64,000 nucleotides of DNA. Origin: Kaistella yonginensis (lineage in GTDB: Bacteria; Bacteroidota; Bacteroidia; Flavobacteriales; Weeksellaceae). Position numbers and translations under genes: made by a program. The notes below the pieces were generated by a model. It worked only from the letters and a program-made list of their open reading frames with translations. It did no database searches and was not told the origin of the DNA. Position 1 is the stretch's first letter; every line of letters begins with the position of its first letter. The stretch spans positions 1 to 64,000 of the forward strand of contig NZ_JAUFQB010000002.1 in the NCBI RefSeq assembly GCF_030409525.1, given 5' to 3'. Shown here piece after piece: positions 26,858-36,788 of this stretch.

Positions 26858-28666
26858 TTATTTCTTCTTTCCTCCCTGTTGCTGTTGTGCTTTTTGCTGC
26901 TCTTGTGCTTTCTCCATCATTTCGCGCATTCTCTTCTGGAATTTTCCTTCCGGTTTTGGACCTTTGGTTTTGTTTTCCTGAATTTGAGCATGGATTTTCT
27001 TTTCATCTAAAATCCAGTATTTAATAACTAAAATAATTAATATATTAATTGCATTAGAAACAAAATAATACCAAGAAAGTCCAGAAGCTGAAGTATTTAA
27101 GAAGAATAAAAATGTAATCGGGAAGATGTACATAATCACTTTCATATTGGGCATTCCTTCTTGCGTGGGTTGCTGAATATTTCCAGCCGTCATCACGGTG
27201 TAAATTAAAATAACCACCGTACACGCAATAGCGAAAATACTTAAGTGATCTCCTAATAATGGGATGTTAAAAGGCAATTTAATCACATCATCGTACGCCG
27301 TTAAATCTTTTGCAAACCAAAAACTCTTGCCTCGTAAATCAATCATATTCGGGAAGAAACGGAACAAGGCGTAGAAAATCGGGACCTGTATTAAACCCGG
27401 TAAGCAGCCTGCCATCTGGTTAACGCCGGCTTTTCGATAAACAGCCATTGTTTCCTGCTGTTTTTTCATGGCGTCTGCGCCTTTGTATTTTTCGTTTACG
27501 GCATCAATTTCTGGCCGAATAACTTTCATCATCGCACTCAGCTTATGTTGCTTGAACATTACGGGTGACAAAATTATTTTTACAATAATGGTCATTAAAA
27601 AAATAACCCACCCAGCAGCCAGCCCCCAACTGGAAATTAAATTATACATCGGGATGAAGAACCATCTGTTCAAAGAACCGATGAACGACCAACCTAAAGG
27701 AAGCAATTCATCGAAGTTTTTATCGTATGATTTTAATAATGGCAAATCCAAGGGCATAAAATACCATTTGAAATTTTGGTTCAATTCACCAGCTGCCAAA
27801 TCAACCTGACCATTAAAATTGAATTTTTTTACAAACTCGCCTTCATCGATCATTTCCTGTGAGCCGTGAGAATTTTTGAAACCATGTTGTGGCTCGATCA
27901 CCATGGAGAAAAACTGTTGTTTAATCGCAAGCCAGTTGAGTGTTTCTTTTGGTTCCTCCATTTCGGTTCTTCCATCATAGTCAAAACTGCTATAATTGTC
28001 GAACACATAATTAAATTCGGTGTGCGTTTGCTCCTGCGAGCGACCCTTTTCCATTTGACGGGCACTAAAATCCCAAACAAAATCTGCTTTAGAATCTGTT
28101 ACGAGTTGCGCTAAACCTTGGGTTTTAACATTGAAGTCGATTGTGTATTTATCTAATAAAGTATAAATAAATTGAATAACCGCACCATTTACATTGGCTT
28201 GCATGGTGACGGTATTTCCGGTTTGCGTAGGTGTGAAAATTAAATCTTTGGTATTGAAGGTTTTTCCAGTTTTATCTTTAAACTGAAAGCCATACGATGA
28301 ATTGTTTTTATCAAAAAGTAGAAGCTTCTTATCGTTAACATCGGTTTTTTTGTTGTATGCTTTATACGCGTTCAGTTCAACGGTTGAAAGCTGACCTCCC
28401 AATGTAGAAATAGCCAAAGTCAAGTCTTTGTTCTTCAATTCTACCTGCTGAATTGAGGTGGCTTTTACGCTATCGTTAAGGTTGGTTACAATCGCTGGTT
28501 TGGTAACCGGAGCAGTGGTGGTGACTTGGGTGGGGTTTTGAGCTTCCTTTAATTGCTGTTCGGTGGTCTGCTTATTTTGAAAATAAAACATTGCACCCAT
28601 AATAATCATTGAAAATAGTGCGAAAATGATCAATTGATTTTTATCTAAACCGTTATTTTGCTGCAT
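26858..28666 (-). CDS. yidC: Membrane protein insertase YidC
   Basis: YidC inserts and folds inner-membrane proteins with or without the Sec translocon. The 602-residue protein has an N-terminal membrane anchor (IIFALFSMIIMGAMFYF), a large periplasmic domain (~60-340), and the conserved C-terminal core of about five membrane segments (SWGLAAGWVIFLMTIIVK, then the GCLPGLIQVPIFYALFRF region). The basic, glutamine-rich tail (QQQQGGKKK) is usual for binding ribosomes. It follows pyrG on the same strand after a 251-nt gap. Confidence 0.95.
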   Translation of the reverse strand: MQQNNGLDKNQLIIFALFSMIIMGAMFYFQNKQTTEQQLKEAQNPTQVTTTAPVTKPAIVTNLNDSVKATSIQQVELKNKDLTLAISTLGGQLSTVELNAYKAYNKKTDVNDKKLLLFDKNNSSYGFQFKDKTGKTFNTKDLIFTPTQTGNTVTMQANVNGAVIQFIYTLLDKYTIDFNVKTQGLAQLVTDSKADFVWDFSARQMEKGRSQEQTHTEFNYVFDNYSSFDYDGRTEMEEPKETLNWLAIKQQFFSMVIEPQHGFKNSHGSQEMIDEGEFVKKFNFNGQVDLAAGELNQNFKWYFMPLDLPLLKSYDKNFDELLPLGWSFIGSLNRWFFIPMYNLISSWGLAAGWVIFLMTIIVKIILSPVMFKQHKLSAMMKVIRPEIDAVNEKYKGADAMKKQQETMAVYRKAGVNQMAGCLPGLIQVPIFYALFRFFPNMIDLRGKSFWFAKDLTAYDDVIKLPFNIPLLGDHLSIFAIACTVVILIYTVMTAGNIQQPTQEGMPNMKVIMYIFPITFLFFLNTSASGLSWYYFVSNAINILIILVIKYWILDEKKIHAQIQENKTKGPKPEGKFQKRMREMMEKAQEQQKAQQQQGGKKK

Positions 28667-28917
28667 TTTAATTTATTTGAATTTTAAAATTGAAGGTTCA
28701 AGATTTTGCAGTGCTGTACCTTTTAATTTTGGGTGACAAAAATACTGAAATTTTTTGCAATGAAGAGTTTTTAACAAATTTTCTTTTCCCCTTCCCTAAA
28801 GGGTGAATAATTTCTTAAAAAAGCATCAAAATTAAACCATTTAGAGATTGGGAAATTAATTTTGATGAAATTTTTACAAAGACTAAAAAATATATTTTGT
28901 CTTTGATCTTCTTCTTT

Positions 28918-30525
28918 CTATTTTGCAGTTGAGGCTTTTATCAGCGCCTTAAATAAAGGATGAGGTGAAGCCACCGTGCTCTTGTATTCTGGATGATACT
29001 GAACACCAATATAAAACGGATGATCTTTCAACTCCAAGGTTTCTACCAAGTCGGTTTCGGGATTAAATCCGGTTGGCACTAAGCCATTTTTCTCAAATTC
29101 ATCGCGGTATTCGGAATTGAATTCGTAGCGGTGCCGGTGTCTTTCGGAGATGTTTTTTGCACCATAAATTTCATGCAATTTTGAACCGCTTTTTAGGGAG
29201 CATTTCCAAGCTCCTAAGCGCATGGTTCCGCCTTTTTCAACCACATTTTTCTGGTCTTCCATCAAGGAAATTACCGGTTCTGGAGTCGAAGTGTCGAATT
29301 CCATCGAGTTGGCCTTTTTGTAGCCAAGAACGTTTCTGGCAAACTCAATCGTCATGATTTGCATACCCAAACAGATCCCGAGCAAAGGGATATTGTTTTC
29401 TCTGCTGTATTTTGCCGCCGCAATTTTCCCCTCAATTCCGCGGTCACCAAATCCTGGAGCGATGAGCATACCATCAATTCCTTCTAAAGTTTCAGCCATA
29501 TTGCTTTCTTCGAGTTCGCCACTATACACCCAGCGGATTTTCACCTCGGTTTCTAGATCGGCGCCTGCGTGAATAAAGGCCTCAGCAATTGATTTATAAG
29601 AATCCTGTAAGGAAACATATTTTCCAATCAAAGCAATTTCTACTTTTCTTTTTGGGTTTTTATATTTTTTAAGGAAGGTTTTCCAATCTTTTAAATCGGC
29701 TTGTTTGTCTGATTTTAAGTTGAGCTCCTTTAAGACCACGTCATCAAAATCCTGTTTCTGTAGGTAAAGAGGAACTTCGTAAATGGTTTCTAAATCTTTA
29801 CATTCGATTACATTTTCTAAGGCGACATTGCAGAATTGTGCTAATTTATTACGTTGTTCCTTTGGAATAACATGCTCGGTTCTACAGACCAAAACGTCAG
29901 CTTGGATCCCAGACTCCATCAACTGGCGCACAGAGTGTTGGGAGGGTTTTGTCTTTAATTCTCCACTGGAGGCCAAATAAGGCAATAGAGTTAAGTGAAT
30001 CACCATGGAGTTATGTTCCCCCAATTCCCATTTCAACTGACGAACAGATTCAATATAAGGAAGTGATTCTATATCGCCAACTGTTCCCCCAATTTCGGTG
30101 ATGATGATGTCGTAATTTTGCTTGGCCAGAATTTTAATCCGGCGTTTGATCTCATTCGTAATATGCGGAATCACCTGAACAGTTTTCCCCAAGAAATCGC
30201 CTTTCCTTTCTTTTTCGATGACGGTTTGGTAAATTTTACCGGTGGTTACATTGTTGTTTTGGGAAGTTTTAGAATCTAGAAATCGCTCATAATGCCCCAA
30301 GTCCAAATCGGTTTCTGCACCATCTTCGGTTACGTAGCATTCGCCATGTTCGTATGGATTGAGTGTTCCTGGGTCAATATTAATATAAGGATCAAGTTTT
30401 TGGATGGTGACATTGAATCCTCTGGATTTTAGCAGTAAGCCAAGTGAAGCCGAGACGATTCCTTTGCCTAAAGAGGAAGTTACACCGCCTGTTACGAAGA
30501 TGTATTTCGTGTTCTTTTTACTCAT
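28918..30525 (-). CDS. pyrG: CTP synthase
   Basis: CTP synthase converts UTP to CTP using ATP and glutamine. The N-terminal amidoligase domain begins KYIFVTGGVTSSLGKG, and the C-terminal class I glutaminase has its nucleophile in GICLGMQ and the HPE of QYHPEYK. I start at 30525 (MSKKNTKYIF, 535 residues). The upstream ATG at 30543 lies inside the -7 element at 30541-30548 and so cannot be transcribed from that promoter. yidC follows. Confidence 0.96.
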   Translation of the reverse strand: MSKKNTKYIFVTGGVTSSLGKGIVSASLGLLLKSRGFNVTIQKLDPYINIDPGTLNPYEHGECYVTEDGAETDLDLGHYERFLDSKTSQNNNVTTGKIYQTVIEKERKGDFLGKTVQVIPHITNEIKRRIKILAKQNYDIIITEIGGTVGDIESLPYIESVRQLKWELGEHNSMVIHLTLLPYLASSGELKTKPSQHSVRQLMESGIQADVLVCRTEHVIPKEQRNKLAQFCNVALENVIECKDLETIYEVPLYLQKQDFDDVVLKELNLKSDKQADLKDWKTFLKKYKNPKRKVEIALIGKYVSLQDSYKSIAEAFIHAGADLETEVKIRWVYSGELEESNMAETLEGIDGMLIAPGFGDRGIEGKIAAAKYSRENNIPLLGICLGMQIMTIEFARNVLGYKKANSMEFDTSTPEPVISLMEDQKNVVEKGGTMRLGAWKCSLKSGSKLHEIYGAKNISERHRHRYEFNSEYRDEFEKNGLVPTGFNPETDLVETLELKDHPFYIGVQYHPEYKSTVASPHPLFKALIKASTAK

Positions 30526-30540
30526 TAGATTAGGTTTGGG

Positions 30541-30571
30541 CAAAGTTAAGTGAATTTATAAGACAGGGCAA
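30541..30571 (-). promoter_or_regulatory. pyrG promoter (TTG-N20-TAACTTTG)
   Basis: On the minus strand TTG (30571-30569), 20 nt and TAACTTTG (30548-30541) give a full match to the Bacteroidota consensus. Transcription would begin about 10 nt before the start codon at 30525. Confidence 0.75.
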
Positions 30572-30699
30572 ATAAGATGTTATAAATTATTTTCTGAGCG
30601 AAACACCCGATCAGTCTGTAAATCATTAGGAATCATTATTTACAATCAAGGTAGCTATAAAACAAATCAAAGCTATGAAAATAGAAACTGAAAGTTATT

Positions 30700-30796
30700 C
30701 TAGCCCAGAGCGAAGCGGTATCCTTTTTTTTCAGAAAAAAAAGATATAGCGAAGAGCTGGACTGGTTTGGTATGAAGCAAAAATGGGGTTGCTCCA
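30700..30796. repeat. Interspersed hairpin repeat, copy C
   Basis: It begins TAGCCCAGAGCGAAGCGG and ends GCTCC. The core is an A/T stem (CTTTTTTTT with AAAAAAAAG). The outer parts TAGCCCAGA, AGCGG, ATCCT, AGATA, AGCTGGAC match copy B read on the other strand. Confidence 0.65.
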
Positions 30797-30811
30797 GAGA
30801 ATTCTTATGTT

Positions 30812-31408
30812 TTAGCTGGTTACTTCTCTTGTTTTCCAGGCGAAATAGGTTTGCAGTAAAAGAAATGGGATCGCAGATAGGAAATACGGATAAATACTGT
30901 CGTTAAATGATTCTGGGTAGAAATGACGAATGCCGAAATGTAAAAATGCACCCAAGACAATGGACATATGCAGGATAATGAGTTTTGGTGTAAAAATACC
31001 AGCATTTACCGAAACTTCAGGGTTTTTACTTCTCAATAAACTAAAGGTGGTAAGTCCTAAAAATAAAAGAATGTTGATTACAAATGACGTATTTCTGAAG
31101 GCGAAAACTTGAACGTTAATGGTGAATAAGTCTGAATTGGAATATGAAAAAATAATCCCGAATATGACCATGATAAAGATGAAGTAAATTCCTAATAAAA
31201 ATGCAACATGTTTTAGATGAGCAAAAGCGATTCTCAGGGGAAGTTTCAGGCGAAGCAGTTGAATGAAATTGGCGGCGATTTCGATTACTGCTTGCCACCA
31301 AAATAAATACAACATATAAAAAACGGTTATTTCCTTGTTCATCAAAGCAATGATACTGAAGGCAAATGTTCCTAAAATATTTAATCCAGTGAGTTGATTG
31401 TTATTCAT
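30812..31408 (-). CDS. Integral membrane protein, unknown (DUF6498-like)
   Basis: The 198-residue protein has about five or six hydrophobic segments: ILGTFAFSIIAL, VFYMLYLFWWQAVIEI, VAFLLGIYFIFIMVIFGIIF, FVINILLFLGLTTF, LIILHMSIVLGAFLHFGI and YPYFLSAIPFLLLQTYF. It resembles DUF6498-type membrane proteins by eye, but no function is known. The gene is alone on the minus strand, divergent from the secreted protein gene at 31530. Confidence 0.6.
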   Translation of the reverse strand: MNNNQLTGLNILGTFAFSIIALMNKEITVFYMLYLFWWQAVIEIAANFIQLLRLKLPLRIAFAHLKHVAFLLGIYFIFIMVIFGIIFSYSNSDLFTINVQVFAFRNTSFVINILLFLGLTTFSLLRSKNPEVSVNAGIFTPKLIILHMSIVLGAFLHFGIRHFYPESFNDSIYPYFLSAIPFLLLQTYFAWKTREVTS

Positions 31409-31476
31409 AGGGCAGAATGATCTAGGTGTCCAAATTACGAAATATTCTTAAATTGGCTTATAATATTGTTGTTTTG

Positions 31477-31507
31477 TTGGTTTTAAATGGAAAAATCAAT
31501 AGTTTTG
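31477..31507 (+). promoter_or_regulatory. Promoter of the 31530 gene (TTG-N20-TAGTTTTG)
   Basis: TTG at 31477-31479, 20 nt, then TAGTTTTG at 31500-31507 match the Bacteroidota consensus with the same spacing as the pyrG promoter. Confidence 0.7.
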
Positions 31508-31529
31508 TTTAAACTAATCGGCTAATATC

Positions 31530-32498
31530 ATGAAAAAACTCTTATTATTTCTTTTTCTACCAGGCGTCTTTTGTTTTTCGCAAGACACCAAGGAAATGTA
31601 CAAGACTTACCAAGACTTTGGTTTTCAAAAGCAACCCAAAAAAGTATCCTTAATTCAGTACGAGTTCAAGGATAAAGTGGTGATTGATCAATCCAAAGAA
31701 ACTTATCTCTTTAATGAATTGGGAAATATCTCCTCCATTGTTGAGGTTAATTATATGGATAATAATACTACAGAAACCAGCTACACCTACCAGAATGGTT
31801 TGTTGACGAAGGAATGTGCACAGTTACAAAAAACCTTGAGCCTCGCGCGCTGTATTGATTATACCTATAATGATAAAAAGCAGTTGGTTAAAAAAGTATT
31901 GCAATCTAATGAGTATACAGAAACAACGGTTTATGCTTACAAAAACGACCGTTTGGATCAAGTTGTGGCCGATTTTGAGTCAGATTCAAAATTGCTTCAG
32001 GAGTTTTTTTATAATGCTAAAGGAGACTTATACCTCATAAAATCTACTGAAACATTATCGGATGGGAAAAATTATTTTTCCACCGAAGCCTATCTAAAAG
32101 ACAAATTGCTTTTTCAGAGAGATCACCAAGGCCACAGCAGTTTTCTGTATCATGAAGAGCCTAATATGAAAATACAGTTTTTAATAAAAGGCAATAAAAT
32201 AATACAAAATTTACAAAAAATTGAGCAGCAATTGGCTAAAAATGATTCCGACGTGGCCAAAGACTTCTCCATGTTGATCGGTCAGAATTTTCTAAATGAT
32301 GCCGAAATGAAAACCCAAAATATAACCGTCTTTAAAAGAAATGAACATCAAGATTATGTTGCGACCGGAACAACCAATGACCCTAAAAAACCATTGCAAA
32401 ATATTGCATTTCGCGAAATAGAATATGCGGATGGAACCAAGTCTGGCACAGAGGATTTTGATTTTTTCATCTATAATGAACTTAATAAAATGAAATAA
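31530..32498 (+). CDS. Exported protein of unknown function
   Basis: A signal peptide (MKKLLLFLFLPGVFCFSQ) is followed by ~300 residues with several short beta-rich turns of the kind Y-N-D/G (YLFNELGN, YTYQNGLL, YTYNDKKQLV, YAYKNDRLD, YNAKGDL), which recall the YD-type repeats of RHS proteins but are few and irregular. No family is assigned. It is coupled to the next gene by a one-base TAATG overlap, so the two likely act together in the envelope. Confidence 0.6.
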   Translation: MKKLLLFLFLPGVFCFSQDTKEMYKTYQDFGFQKQPKKVSLIQYEFKDKVVIDQSKETYLFNELGNISSIVEVNYMDNNTTETSYTYQNGLLTKECAQLQKTLSLARCIDYTYNDKKQLVKKVLQSNEYTETTVYAYKNDRLDQVVADFESDSKLLQEFFYNAKGDLYLIKSTETLSDGKNYFSTEAYLKDKLLFQRDHQGHSSFLYHEEPNMKIQFLIKGNKIIQNLQKIEQQLAKNDSDVAKDFSMLIGQNFLNDAEMKTQNITVFKRNEHQDYVATGTTNDPKKPLQNIAFREIEYADGTKSGTEDFDFFIYNELNKMK

Positions 32499-33535
32499 TG
32501 AATAACATTTCTAAAATTCTGAAAAACTTTTTGGCGGCCACTTTTCTTATATTCTATGGAAATATCTTGCATGCAAACGCCACCCAACCTGGCATTTGGA
32601 GCGCTGGTGGAACTACCTTTACGATGCTTTACCCGGAAGATTCTGCGACCTTTAAAAAAGTGCAGATGCAAAGCGAGCAAATTTTCATTCAATTGTACAA
32701 AGGTTTTGCGGTTGTAAAAGGCGTGTATTTTTTTAAAAATCATTCCAATGAAAAATTAAACTTTAAAATGGGCTATCCCGTTAACGGGATTTATAGCGGG
32801 GGTGCTCAAAGTTTGAATCAAATAAATATTGACTCATTAAGTGCTTTTAAAATTTATGCAGATCAAATTCCACTTGCTGTTTTAAAAGAACCGCAAGAAG
32901 AATATGTGGGGAATTTTCAATCTTTTTCTGATAATTGGAAGGTTTGGGAAATGACTTTTGAGCCGAACCAAATAAAGAAAGTAGAGGTTTTTTTCATCGT
33001 TTCTACCAATGATGGAAGTGTTAGCAGAGGGTACAATAAAGAACATTATAATGCTTTTCTATATCTTTTGGAAAGTGGGAGTGTTTGGAAAAATCCCATC
33101 GAAAAAGGGAGTTTTTACATTCAACTGAGGGATGGACTGAGTGAAAAAGATATTCATGGGCTTTCCGATTCTTTTAATTTTCAATATAATGCGGCAAATA
33201 AAGTGTTTTCTGGTTTTAAAAATAATTTCAGTCCAACACCCACTGATAATTTAGCTGTTACCTATCTCGAACGACTAGAGCTTTTCGATTTTACCACGAT
33301 TTTAAAAAATCAAAAAAACTACGAAACGGTGATGGAAGAATTTTCTAAAATGGCCCTATCGAAATTGGTGTATGAAAAATTTGAAGCGCAGAATCCGTAT
33401 GAAATTTCAAGCAGTCTATTGAGTTATTTACCAGCTGCAATCATGTTTGTTGTTTTCGGCTTGCCATGGATTTTATTAGGCTTGATTGTAATTTTTGTGG
33501 GTTATTTTTTCTATAAGAAAATAAAAAAGAAGTAA
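32498..33535 (+). CDS. Exported membrane-anchored protein of unknown function
   Basis: The 345-residue protein has an N-terminal signal (FLAATFLIFYGNILHANA), a ~290-residue extracytoplasmic beta-rich domain and a C-terminal membrane helix (IMFVVFGLPWILLGLIVIFVGYFF) with a short lysine tail in the cytoplasm. I recognise no family. Its start overlaps the preceding gene by one base. The topology (large exposed domain, short tail) is well supported; function is not. Confidence 0.6.
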   Translation: MNNISKILKNFLAATFLIFYGNILHANATQPGIWSAGGTTFTMLYPEDSATFKKVQMQSEQIFIQLYKGFAVVKGVYFFKNHSNEKLNFKMGYPVNGIYSGGAQSLNQINIDSLSAFKIYADQIPLAVLKEPQEEYVGNFQSFSDNWKVWEMTFEPNQIKKVEVFFIVSTNDGSVSRGYNKEHYNAFLYLLESGSVWKNPIEKGSFYIQLRDGLSEKDIHGLSDSFNFQYNAANKVFSGFKNNFSPTPTDNLAVTYLERLELFDFTTILKNQKNYETVMEEFSKMALSKLVYEKFEAQNPYEISSSLLSYLPAAIMFVVFGLPWILLGLIVIFVGYFFYKKIKKK

Positions 33536-33688
33536 GTTTTCATAGAATTTCAATGATTTTATTTAATAGTAGGAGCGGACTTTAGTGCATTTTTTTAATT
33601 GTAATTAGGAACTGGCTTCGGCCAAAAACCATTTGTTTTTAAAAATTTAAATTATGGAAGTCTCATTTTTTTTCAGGAAATTCGCAAC

Positions 33689-35035
33689 ATGGCAAAAGTT
33701 AAAACAGCATATCTGTGTCAAAATTGTGGAACACAGCATCCACAATGGCTTGGGCAGTGTAAAAATTGTGGCGAGTGGAATACCTTGGTGGAAGAAATTG
33801 TGGAGAAATCGGGCACTAAATCATATTCTGATAAATCGAAACAACATATCATCAACATTATTGAAGTTGAAACTTTTGAAGAGCCCCGTATTACCACGCC
33901 TTCTGAAGAGTTAAATCGCGTGCTCGGCGGTGGGATTGTTTTAGGCTCAGTCACTTTAATCGGTGGTGAACCTGGAATCGGAAAGTCGACTTTGTTGTTG
34001 CAGCTTGCCTTGAAAATGAAGAAGAAAATTCTTTATGTTTCGGGTGAAGAAAGTGCGTCACAAATAAAAATGCGCGCCGATCGTTTAACCGAGCTGCAAA
34101 ACCCAAACTGCTTTCTTTTTACAGAAACTTCAGTGGAAAAGATTTTGCATGAAGCCAAAAAATTGAAACCCGATTTTATGATTATCGATTCTATACAAAC
34201 GCTTCAAAGTCAGTTGATTGAAAGTTCTCCTGGAACGGTTTCACAAATTCGAGAAACCTCTAATGAAATCATTAAATACGCCAAGGAAACCAATACACCG
34301 GTTTTTTTGGTAGGTCATATTACCAAAGACGGACAAATCGCAGGGCCAAAAGTTTTAGAACATATGGTGGATGTGGTTTTGAATTTTGATGGCGATCGAA
34401 ATCATTTATTCCGATTATTGCGGGCGAGTAAAAACCGATTTGGATCCACCGCAGAAATTGGGATTTATGAGATGGTTTCTCAAGGTTTGAAAGAGATAAA
34501 AAATCCGTCGGAAATATTAATTACCAAGAAATTTGAAGAACTTTCCGGAAATTCGGTCGCCGTTACCTTAGAGGGAAATCGCCCGATGTTGATTGAGATT
34601 CAAGCTTTGGTGAGTTCAGCGGTTTACGGGACTCCGCAAAGAAGTTGTACGGGCTTTGATTCAAAAAGATTAAATATGCTTCTGGCAGTTTTAGAAAAGA
34701 GAGCAGGTTTTCAACTGGGTGCGAAAGATGTTTTTCTGAATATTACAGGTGGAATAAAAACCGGCGATCCGGCTTTGGATTTGGCGGTTGTTGCCTCGAT
34801 TTTGTCTTCAAATGAAGATGTTGCAATTTCAGAACATTTTTGTTTTGCCGGTGAAATTGGGTTGAGTGGCGAAATTCGCCCGATTCCACAAATTGAGCAA
34901 CGGATTTCTGAAGCAGAGAAACTAGGATATGAAAAGATTTTTGTTTCTAACTTAAATAAAATTCCGAAGAAAAAATACGGAATCCAAATTGTGGAAGTTG
35001 CTAAGATTGAAGATTTTCATGAGTATTTGTTTTAA
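33689..35035 (+). CDS. radA: DNA repair protein RadA
   Basis: RadA (Sms) is a RecA-like motor that extends D-loops during recombinational repair. The N-terminal C4 zinc finger (CQNCG and CKNCGEW), Walker A GGEPGIGKST near residue 90, the family motif KNRFG near 250 and the Lon-like C-terminal domain (GEIGLSGEIRPI) are all visible. The start at MAKVKTAYLCQNCG gives the standard zinc-finger N-terminus. Length 448 fits. Confidence 0.95.
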   Translation: MAKVKTAYLCQNCGTQHPQWLGQCKNCGEWNTLVEEIVEKSGTKSYSDKSKQHIINIIEVETFEEPRITTPSEELNRVLGGGIVLGSVTLIGGEPGIGKSTLLLQLALKMKKKILYVSGEESASQIKMRADRLTELQNPNCFLFTETSVEKILHEAKKLKPDFMIIDSIQTLQSQLIESSPGTVSQIRETSNEIIKYAKETNTPVFLVGHITKDGQIAGPKVLEHMVDVVLNFDGDRNHLFRLLRASKNRFGSTAEIGIYEMVSQGLKEIKNPSEILITKKFEELSGNSVAVTLEGNRPMLIEIQALVSSAVYGTPQRSCTGFDSKRLNMLLAVLEKRAGFQLGAKDVFLNITGGIKTGDPALDLAVVASILSSNEDVAISEHFCFAGEIGLSGEIRPIPQIEQRISEAEKLGYEKIFVSNLNKIPKKKYGIQIVEVAKIEDFHEYLF

Positions 35036-35139
35036 GGGTTTACTTTGCGGTTTTGGTGTAAATTGAGTGATTTAACCCGTGATTTATTTGGCTCGTTTTT
35101 TTACATTTGTTCTAAACTAACCAGAAAACTTATGTAGTC

Positions 35140-36678
35140 ATGAAAACAAAATTATCTTTTTTAGCATTATTTTGCGTGTTGATGGCGTTTGCCCAGAATA
35201 GAATCTTTCAGCAAACAATCAGTGAAAATCAATTGGCAGAGAACCAAAAAGTCAGCAAATTGCTGTCCGATACCTATATTTCTACGAAGTATTATCAACA
35301 ATCATCTTTTAACTTAGCGTCTGCCCTAGAATTTGCTCTTCCCGATGGTAAAGTGATTAAGGCAAAATTTAAACGGGAATTTTTATACAGCAATAGAAGC
35401 AAATCGTTTGTTTATGACATTCAAAATGAGTCGCACGCCGAGTTGGTCTTATCTGCAGTAGATGATATTGTTACAGGAATGTATGTTTCTAGTGAAGGTG
35501 AAAAGATTATTTTTCATCAAACCGACAAGAGCGTTTTTGCCTTATCGGTGGTCAGCGAGTCGGCATTGATTAATAAAGATACTAGGCCTATTGTAGATTT
35601 AGATGAAACACTGCTCTCGCAAAAAGCCAATCCAAATGTTTGTTTAGCCACTACGCCAGCATGTGCTTCTGTAACGGTTGATGTGATGGTTGTTTTTACC
35701 CCGCAAGCAAAAACAGCCTGGGGTGGAGTTTCACAAAGTAAATCTTTTATAACTACTGCTATTACTAATTTCAACACTTCGTTAATCAATTCTGGGGTTT
35801 CTAATTTAACCATCAATTTGGTATATGCTGAAGAAATAGCCTACGTTGAATCTGGCAATATCAGCACTGATCTCAGTAGGTTCCGAACTGCAAATGACAC
35901 GTACATGGATGACGTGGCTTCTCTTAGATCGGCGTATGGCGCTGACCTTTGTGCTTTGATAACCAGTACGCCCACCAATACCTGCGGCTTAGGTAATCTC
36001 AATACCAATCCAACTAATTACTCGGCAAGCGCTGCTTACTCAGTCGGGATATTTAGCTGTGTGGTTTCTAATTATACCTTAGCTCATGAAATGGGACATA
36101 ATATGGGCTTGAATCATGATTGGTACGTGAACCAAAGTACGGCACCATGCGACCACACGCACGGTTATACAAATAAAACTGCGATTACATTGGGAAACAC
36201 CAGCGTAAGCAGTCAAAGATGGCGTACGATTATGGCGTATAATGATGAATGTTCGTCGAAAGGTTTTAGCTGTACAAGAATAAACAGATGGGCCAATCCT
36301 ATGGTGAATTACAATACAGAACCAACGGGAATTGCGATTGGAGACACCAAACCAGCGGATGAAGCGTCTGCGTATGCACGGTTTGCCTGTGTGGTTTCTG
36401 AGTTTATGCCAACCTCAACCCTGGCAACGACTGAAAATAATAGAATACAAATCGAAGACTTTACCCTGTATCCCATTCCAGCGAAAGAAGAATTGAATAT
36501 TCGTCTGAAAAAAGAAGGCAGTTACAGTTTCAGAATTACCAATCTCGCCGGACAGCAGGTTTTAATAAGCGAGCAGAGAAACATTAAATTGAAAGGTTTA
36601 AGTCCTGGGCAATATTTCTTAAGTATATATACTCACGATAATACATTGATCGGAACGAAAAAGTTCTTGGTCAAGTAA
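35140..36678 (+). CDS. Secreted reprolysin-like zinc metalloprotease with T9SS sorting domain
   Basis: A signal peptide (LALFCVLMAFAQ) precedes a propeptide-like region and a metzincin-type domain: HEMGHNMGLNHD near residue 316 is the HExxHxxGxxHD zinc motif, and TIMAYND downstream gives the Met-turn. The last ~75 residues (FTLYPIPAKEELNIRL... to KKFLVK) form a type A sorting domain for the type IX secretion system, so the enzyme is exported to the surface or medium. A TACATTTG -7 element lies at 35102-35109. Cleaved substrates are unknown. A terminator follows. Confidence 0.88.
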   Translation: MKTKLSFLALFCVLMAFAQNRIFQQTISENQLAENQKVSKLLSDTYISTKYYQQSSFNLASALEFALPDGKVIKAKFKREFLYSNRSKSFVYDIQNESHAELVLSAVDDIVTGMYVSSEGEKIIFHQTDKSVFALSVVSESALINKDTRPIVDLDETLLSQKANPNVCLATTPACASVTVDVMVVFTPQAKTAWGGVSQSKSFITTAITNFNTSLINSGVSNLTINLVYAEEIAYVESGNISTDLSRFRTANDTYMDDVASLRSAYGADLCALITSTPTNTCGLGNLNTNPTNYSASAAYSVGIFSCVVSNYTLAHEMGHNMGLNHDWYVNQSTAPCDHTHGYTNKTAITLGNTSVSSQRWRTIMAYNDECSSKGFSCTRINRWANPMVNYNTEPTGIAIGDTKPADEASAYARFACVVSEFMPTSTLATTENNRIQIEDFTLYPIPAKEELNIRLKKEGSYSFRITNLAGQQVLISEQRNIKLKGLSPGQYFLSIYTHDNTLIGTKKFLVK

Positions 36679-36698
36679 TTTAAATGAATTCGTAAACC

Positions 36699-36732
36699 AT
36701 CCTTCAAATATTTTTATCTGAAGGATTTTTTT
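36699..36732 (+). terminator. Terminator of the metalloprotease gene
   Basis: An 8-bp stem, ATCCTTCA with TGAAGGAT, around a 12-nt A/T-rich loop is followed by seven T. Confidence 0.75.
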
Positions 36733-36788
36733 GCATGTTATTCAAGAAGAAAGTCATATACTTCAATTAAGAATTTCTATATTCGTTT

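Noticed and set aside
30526-30543. Longer pyrG start (MPKPNL...)
   Set aside because: The ATG lies inside the -7 element of a full-consensus promoter.
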